Of a stretch of 64,000 nucleotides of DNA, positions 60,833-64,000 are shown one piece after another. Made by a program: the position numbers and the translations under genes. This stretch comes from Clostridiaceae bacterium Marseille-Q3526 (GTDB lineage Bacteria; Bacillota; Clostridia; Lachnospirales; Lachnospiraceae). Numbering within the stretch: the first letter of the stretch is position 1; each line of letters opens with the position of its first letter. The stretch covers positions 1 to 64,000 of the forward strand of contig JAGTTS010000007.1 in the NCBI GenBank assembly GCA_018223375.1, given 5' to 3'. The notes under the pieces are model-generated. The model had not been told where the DNA came from, did not search any database, and worked only from the letters and a program-made list of their open reading frames with translations.

Positions 60833-61231
60833 ATGAAGAAAAGAAATATTGCAGCAGTGATTATGACCACTCTGGTTCTTGCCACAGGATGCGGGGCAAA
60901 GGAACCTGCCAAGACACCGGCGCCCTCTAAGGCTGAAACAGAGGCAGTTAAGAATGAAGAGACAGTTAAAAGCGAGGAGTCTGCGGACGTGCCTGCAGAG
61001 AAGGAAGACGCAGAGACTTCTTCTATCACAGGAACCATCGAGGATATCAAGGATTTCATGTTTACGATTGTAGACGGCGCGGATGCGTATTCGTTATCCT
61101 TTGATGAGAAACCCAAGGGTCTTTCTGAGGTGAAGGAAGGAGACAAGGTTACAGTAACCTACACAGGAGAGCTGAGCGTAGTGGATGCGTTTACAGGCAC
61201 TGTCATTTCCGTTGAAAAAGCCGCAAAATAA
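60833..61231 (+). CDS. Small lipoprotein
   Basis: 132 residues. The signal peptide MKKRNIAAVIMTTLVLATGC ends in a lipobox with Cys20. A long acidic/proline linker (about 22-62) leads to a compact beta domain (ITGTIEDIKDFMFTIVDGAD, KEGDKVTVTYTGELSVVDAF) of OB-like character. The role outside the membrane is unknown. RBS TGGAGG. Confidence 0.8.
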   Translation: MKKRNIAAVIMTTLVLATGCGAKEPAKTPAPSKAETEAVKNEETVKSEESADVPAEKEDAETSSITGTIEDIKDFMFTIVDGADAYSLSFDEKPKGLSEVKEGDKVTVTYTGELSVVDAFTGTVISVEKAAK

Positions 61232-61245
61232 ATAGAAAGTACGGG

Positions 61246-61289
61246 AAAGAGGACGTTTTTCTGCAGCCTGCAGGGAAAGGTCCTTTTTT
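61246..61289 (+). terminator. Terminator of the lipoprotein gene
   Basis: AAAGAGGAC pairs with GGTCCTTTTTT, enclosing a CTGCAG/CTGCAG inner repeat. Confidence 0.65.
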
Positions 61290-61384
61290 CATCAGCTTGT
61301 GATGGAATCATGCCGCGTTCTATGATAAGATGAACAGAAATAAGAAAATTTGCAGAGACAGTTTTGGCAGCAGGGAGGCGGACA

Positions 61385-62407
61385 ATGGAGGAGAAAGATT
61401 TCAGGGCACTGTTAGATACAAAAGAATATGAATTTTTAAAAACAAATCCCAGGCTGGGGGACAGAATCATGCTGCTTGGTCTGGGTGGAAGCTATGCTTA
61501 TGGGACAAACTGCGGAACCAGCGATATTGACTTTCGGGGGATCACTTTGAATCTTCCATCGGATCTGCTGGGTCTGACAGAGTTTGAGCAGTACGAGGAT
61601 CTGCATACAGATACGGTCGTCTACTCTTTTAATAAGATTGTAAAGCTTCTCCTGGAATGCAATCCCAATACCATTGAGATTCTGGGGCTTGACGAGGAAC
61701 AGTATCTGATTCTGCCGCCTCTGGGAAGAGAGCTTCTGGAGAACCGCGGCATGTTTTTATCGAAGCGGGCGGCCAAGTCCTTCGGCGGCTATGCCAGCGC
61801 CCAGCTGCGCCGTCTGCAGAATGCCCTTGCCAGGGATTCCATGCCTCAGAGAGAGCGGGAGCAGCACATATTGAATTCAGTGAACCATGCGCTGGAAGAC
61901 TTTCAGAGAAGGTATGATCGGTTTGAACAGGGAAGTATTCGTCTCTACATCGGACCGTCAAAAAAGCCGGATTTGGAGACAGAAATTTTCGTGGACGCAG
62001 CGTACAGACATCTGCCTCTGCGGGAGTATGAGACCATGTGCTCGATCATGTATAAGGTGGTAAAGGATTACGACAAAATTGGAAAACGGAATAAAAAGAA
62101 GGACGACAATCATCTGAATAAGCACGCCATGCACCTGATCCGCCTCTTTATGATGGCCATTGATATTTTAGAGAGAGGCGAGATACGGACAAAGAGGGTT
62201 AAAGAGCAGGAGCTTCTTTTAAAAATCAGAAACGGCGGTTTTCAGAAGGAGGATAAAACCTTTGCCCCGGAGTTTTACGATCTCCTGGCAGATTATGAGA
62301 AGCGTCTGAATCAGGCCGCTAGGGACAGTGTTCTGCCGGACAGCCCGGATATGAAGCGGGTGGAAGAATTTGTGGAATATGTGAACCGGAAAGCGCTGGA
62401 GGTGTAG
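61385..62407 (+). CDS. DNA polymerase beta-superfamily nucleotidyltransferase (COG3541-like)
   Basis: 340 residues from the ATG at 61385 (GGGAGGCGGACA upstream; the ATG at 61364 has none). LGLGGSYAYGTNCGTSDIDF is the GSxxxGT...SDxD catalytic motif with the metal-binding aspartates. The C-terminal part is helical and carries DNHLNKHAMHLIRLFMMAID. Proteins of this type are predicted nucleotidyltransferases, often found with small partners or in phage. One base separates it from the next gene. Confidence 0.85.
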   Translation: MEEKDFRALLDTKEYEFLKTNPRLGDRIMLLGLGGSYAYGTNCGTSDIDFRGITLNLPSDLLGLTEFEQYEDLHTDTVVYSFNKIVKLLLECNPNTIEILGLDEEQYLILPPLGRELLENRGMFLSKRAAKSFGGYASAQLRRLQNALARDSMPQREREQHILNSVNHALEDFQRRYDRFEQGSIRLYIGPSKKPDLETEIFVDAAYRHLPLREYETMCSIMYKVVKDYDKIGKRNKKKDDNHLNKHAMHLIRLFMMAIDILERGEIRTKRVKEQELLLKIRNGGFQKEDKTFAPEFYDLLADYEKRLNQAARDSVLPDSPDMKRVEEFVEYVNRKALEV

Positions 62408-62408
62408 G

Positions 62409-62678
62409 ATGGAGCGGGATATTCAAAAGGAAATCAGAGAAAAACTCAGGGAAATTGAGGAAAAAGAGCAGGTCTTTATTCTGCTGGCAGTGAAACAGGC
62501 CTTGGGCGAAGGGGAGCGCCGCCTGCAGAATGCGGCTGTCCGGCAGTTTATTAAAGAGGAGCTGCGCCGCCAGAAGCAGCTTGCGGATCAGATGAAGGAC
62601 GACAGAAACAATAACTGGGAGGCGTTAAACCGTGTGTTTCTCGAACTTCTGAAAGAGGAGCAGAGGCAGGAGGGATAA
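62409..62678 (+). CDS. Hypothetical charged helical protein, partner of the nucleotidyltransferase
   Basis: 89 residues, nearly all charged helix (MERDIQKEIREKLREIEEKE, RQFIKEELRRQKQLADQMKD). It starts one base after the stop of the nucleotidyltransferase gene, so the two are translationally coupled. I do not recognise a family. The arrangement resembles HEPN/MNT-like gene pairs, but no RxxxxH HEPN motif is seen. Confidence 0.65.
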   Translation: MERDIQKEIREKLREIEEKEQVFILLAVKQALGEGERRLQNAAVRQFIKEELRRQKQLADQMKDDRNNNWEALNRVFLELLKEEQRQEG

Positions 62679-62743
62679 AAGGATTTCTTAGGCAAAAACT
62701 GCAGGCGTTCATGCGTCTGCAGTGAGAAAATTCTGCCTGCTAC

Positions 62744-62770
62744 TTGACATTACATAGTAGTAGGTATAAT
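62744..62770 (+). promoter_or_regulatory. Promoter of the padR unit
   Basis: TTGACA (62744-62749), 15 bases, TATAAT (62765-62770). The short spacer and the AT dyads (TAGTAGTAGGTA, TATAGTATTATA) suggest PadR autoregulation. A 10-bp inverted repeat, ACTGCAGGCG/CGTCTGCAGT, lies just upstream (about 62699-62722). Confidence 0.65.
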
Positions 62771-62816
62771 ATAGTATTATAAAATCAACAGTACCAGAGA
62801 AAGGCAGAGTACACAT

Positions 62817-63137
62817 ATGAACGCACAGTTTAAAAAAGGTGTTCTGGAGCTGATTGTGCTGGAATCAGTCCGAGTCAGGGATCGGTACGGCTACGAGCTG
62901 GTGGAGGAGGTGTCGAAGGTGGTCGATGTAAATGAAGGCACGATTTATCCGCTTTTGAAGCGTCTGACAAACGAGCGGTATTTTGAGACGTATCTGCGGG
63001 AGTCCACAGAGGGGCCTCCGCGGAAATATTATCACCTGACGGCGGCGGGCGTTCTGTACCGCGACAGCCTGGAGGCAGAGTGGAATCAGCTGACAGAGAG
63101 AGTAGGACAGTTTTTAGAGGAGTGCAGACATGGATAA
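62817..63137 (+). CDS. PadR family transcriptional regulator
   Basis: 106 residues with the family's winged helix (LELIVLESVRVRDRYGYELV, NEGTIYPLLKRLTNERYFET, PPRKYYHLTAAG). PadR proteins repress envelope or efflux genes next to them. Its stop overlaps the start of the DUF1700 gene by eight bases, the usual arrangement. Confidence 0.93.
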   Translation: MNAQFKKGVLELIVLESVRVRDRYGYELVEEVSKVVDVNEGTIYPLLKRLTNERYFETYLRESTEGPPRKYYHLTAAGVLYRDSLEAEWNQLTERVGQFLEECRHG

Positions 63138-63366
63138 GAAGACATTTTTAGAAGAACTCAGGTCATCGCTTTCCGTCCTTCAGGAGACGGAGCTGAATGA
63201 CATTATGGACGAGTACGAGCAGCATATTGATATGAAGGTGCAGAGCGGCCTGACAGAGGAGGAGGCGATTGCCGAGTTTGGAAATCGGAAGGAGCTGACA
63301 GCAGAAATTCTGGAGGCCTATCATGTGAGAGCTGATTACGAAGCTGGAGGGAACGGTCCGGTTTGA
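63130..63366 (+). pseudogene. DUF1700 protein gene, truncated after the N-terminal domain
   Basis: MDKKTFLEELRSSLSVLQET and the following YEQHIDMKVQSGLTEEEAIA, EFGN are the DUF1700 head (about 65 residues), which interacts with or modulates envelope stress/adhesin partners. Family members go on with a linker and membrane spans; here the frame ends after 78 residues at a junction with another gene fragment (see 63332), so the membrane part is lost. A functional short form cannot be excluded. Confidence 0.65.
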
Positions 63367-63622
63367 GATTACCTGCAATCCAGACCTGGCGGAGCCGTTT
63401 CTTCATTTTACGGAGTTTGAGGAGGAGATGCCGGCCGTTCAGGGAGTCCTGGATTTAAACTGGAGAAGCTATACCAGCTTTCCACTCTGGATGGAAGCCA
63501 AAGATCAGATGATTGAGGATTTGAAAAATAAGAGCTTCGCCAGCTACCGCCTGGAGGCCATTGAAAATATCTCCATAAAGGTAAATCCTGCATCCAGGGA
63601 ATTTATTCTGTTTGAGGAGTAG
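63332..63622 (+). pseudogene. Gene fragment fused behind DUF1700, lacking a start codon
   Basis: From about 63335 a frame reads ITKLEGTVRFEITCNPDLAE and runs 96 codons to TAG at 63620, through NWRSYTSFPLWMEAKDQMIE and ENISIKVNPASREF. No ATG, GTG or TTG with a binding site exists; the sequence CTGATTACG at the joint looks like a start ATGATTACG that lost its A. No family recognised; it would otherwise be a small soluble protein. Confidence 0.55.
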
Positions 63623-63623
63623 A

Positions 63624-63652
63624 GACTGGAAAACGCCTTCGCTTTTCCAGTC
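63624..63652 (+). terminator. Stem-loop, possible terminator
   Basis: GACTGGAAAA (63624-63633) pairs with TTTTCCAGTC (63643-63652); a second stem, CGGCTG/CAGCCG, follows with T's in its loop. Confidence 0.5.
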
Positions 63653-63753
63653 GGCTGCGTTTTTCCAGCCGGCGCTCTTGACAAATCTCGACAAATATTG
63701 CAAACTACAATAAGTGGTTTTAAAAACCAGATAGCAGGTTGGAGGGATTTGAA

Positions 63754-64000
63754 GTGGTGGAGATAATAACGGACTCTTCTGTGCTGTACACAGAGGAGGA
63801 TGCGAAGGCGGCAGGCTTTGAGGCGATTCCTATGTGCGTTCACATAGGAGACATGGAAGGCAGGGATCTGAAGATTGATATGGAGGAATTTTACCGGCGT
63901 ATCGCAGAGGGGCAGGTTCCCCGTTCCTCCCAGCCGCCGATTGGAGATGTGGCGGAGGCCTATGAGCGCTATCCGGAGGCAGAGATCCTGAATATTGCCA
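63754..64000 (+). CDS. DegV family protein, cut by the window end
   Basis: GTG start after GGAGGGATTTGAA. The frame VVEIITDSSVLYTEEDAKAA, then GFEAIPMCVHIGD and RSSQPPIGDVAEAYERY is the DegV fatty-acid-binding (FakB-like) N-terminal domain. At least 82 residues are in the window of about 280 expected. DegV/FakB proteins deliver fatty acids to the kinase FakA for phospholipid synthesis. Confidence 0.88.
   Translation, partial: MVEIITDSSVLYTEEDAKAAGFEAIPMCVHIGDMEGRDLKIDMEEFYRRIAEGQVPRSSQPPIGDVAEAYERYPEAEILNIA

Noticed and set aside
62409..62678. HEPN toxin paired with the nucleotidyltransferase
   Set aside because: The small partner lacks the RxxxxH motif and is mostly charged coiled helix, so the HEPN/MNT assignment is not supported.

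Overview
The window looks like a chromosomal segment of a Gram-positive anaerobe of the Clostridia, most probably Lachnospiraceae (the Enterocloster / Clostridium symbiosum kind of genome). The reasons are strong AGGAGG-type ribosome binding sites, Firmicute-type promoters, Rho-independent terminators between most units, and typical gene content: type 1B dihydroorotate dehydrogenase with PyrK, a MetH whose reactivation domain is a separate gene, a folate ECF S-component behind a tetrahydrofolate riboswitch, Mrp/NBP35, DUF6142, DUF1700/PadR and M29 aminopeptidase. The genus cannot be fixed from sequence reading alone. No rRNA, tRNA, CRISPR array, transposase or integrase was seen.

Layout. 1-5.1 kb: a MATE exporter, an AlbA_2/Schlafen-type ATPase gene broken by one in-frame stop, a C-terminal remnant of an ornithine cyclodeaminase-like gene, an uncharacterised protein and an OmpR-type response regulator. 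5.3-10 kb: a CitMHS transporter, a histidine kinase, a GNAT enzyme and a cytidylate-kinase-like protein. 10.1-13.5 kb: a secreted ComEC-like metallo-beta-lactamase lipoprotein, a NusG-II protein and ApbE, divergent from a Gx/HepT-type membrane protein. 13.5-17 kb: galT, an alarmone-synthetase-like protein and a PTS IIC. 17.2-21.5 kb: the methionine/folate C1 module metF, the MetH activation protein and metH. 21.6-29.4 kb: HPr, a thioesterase, PAP2, THF riboswitch-folT, mrp, D-amino-acid aminotransferase, a second alarmone synthetase and lrgAB. 29.4-40.6 kb: a nitroreductase, pyrFKDE, a tiny membrane protein, VanZ, DUF6142, an M29 aminopeptidase and purEMND.

The accessory part is about 40.6-59.1 kb, with stretches visibly richer in AT. 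It opens with a HigBA-type toxin-antitoxin locus (two operator palindromes, toxin broken by an in-frame TAG, antitoxin fused to an IrrE-type peptidase domain). A dense same-strand array of immunity-type genes follows: Imm17, SUKH-3, YwqG/DUF1963, a NADAR fusion, a fused HEAT-like/formylglycine-enzyme-like protein, DUF4261-DUF4253, a YwqK/MORN protein and a giant TPR-suppressor-of-fused protein. No cognate polymorphic toxin is visible. Several genes there are freshly broken by single-base changes.

The most unusual signal is a repeated leader-like element: two homologous copies of roughly 200 bp (42.4 kb and 53.8 kb) and a third copy of its 3' terminator part (50.7 kb). Each lies directly upstream of an accessory gene. 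The two long copies combine a promoter-like sequence or -10 box, a Shine-Dalgarno plus short ORF, and an intrinsic terminator that the ORF enters. This is the architecture of a translation-coupled attenuator, and I propose it controls the immunity-type genes.

The last part (59.1-64 kb) holds an HD hydrolase, a MerR regulator, a lipoprotein, a nucleotidyltransferase pair, PadR with a truncated DUF1700 gene at a deletion joint, and the start of a DegV protein that runs off the window.
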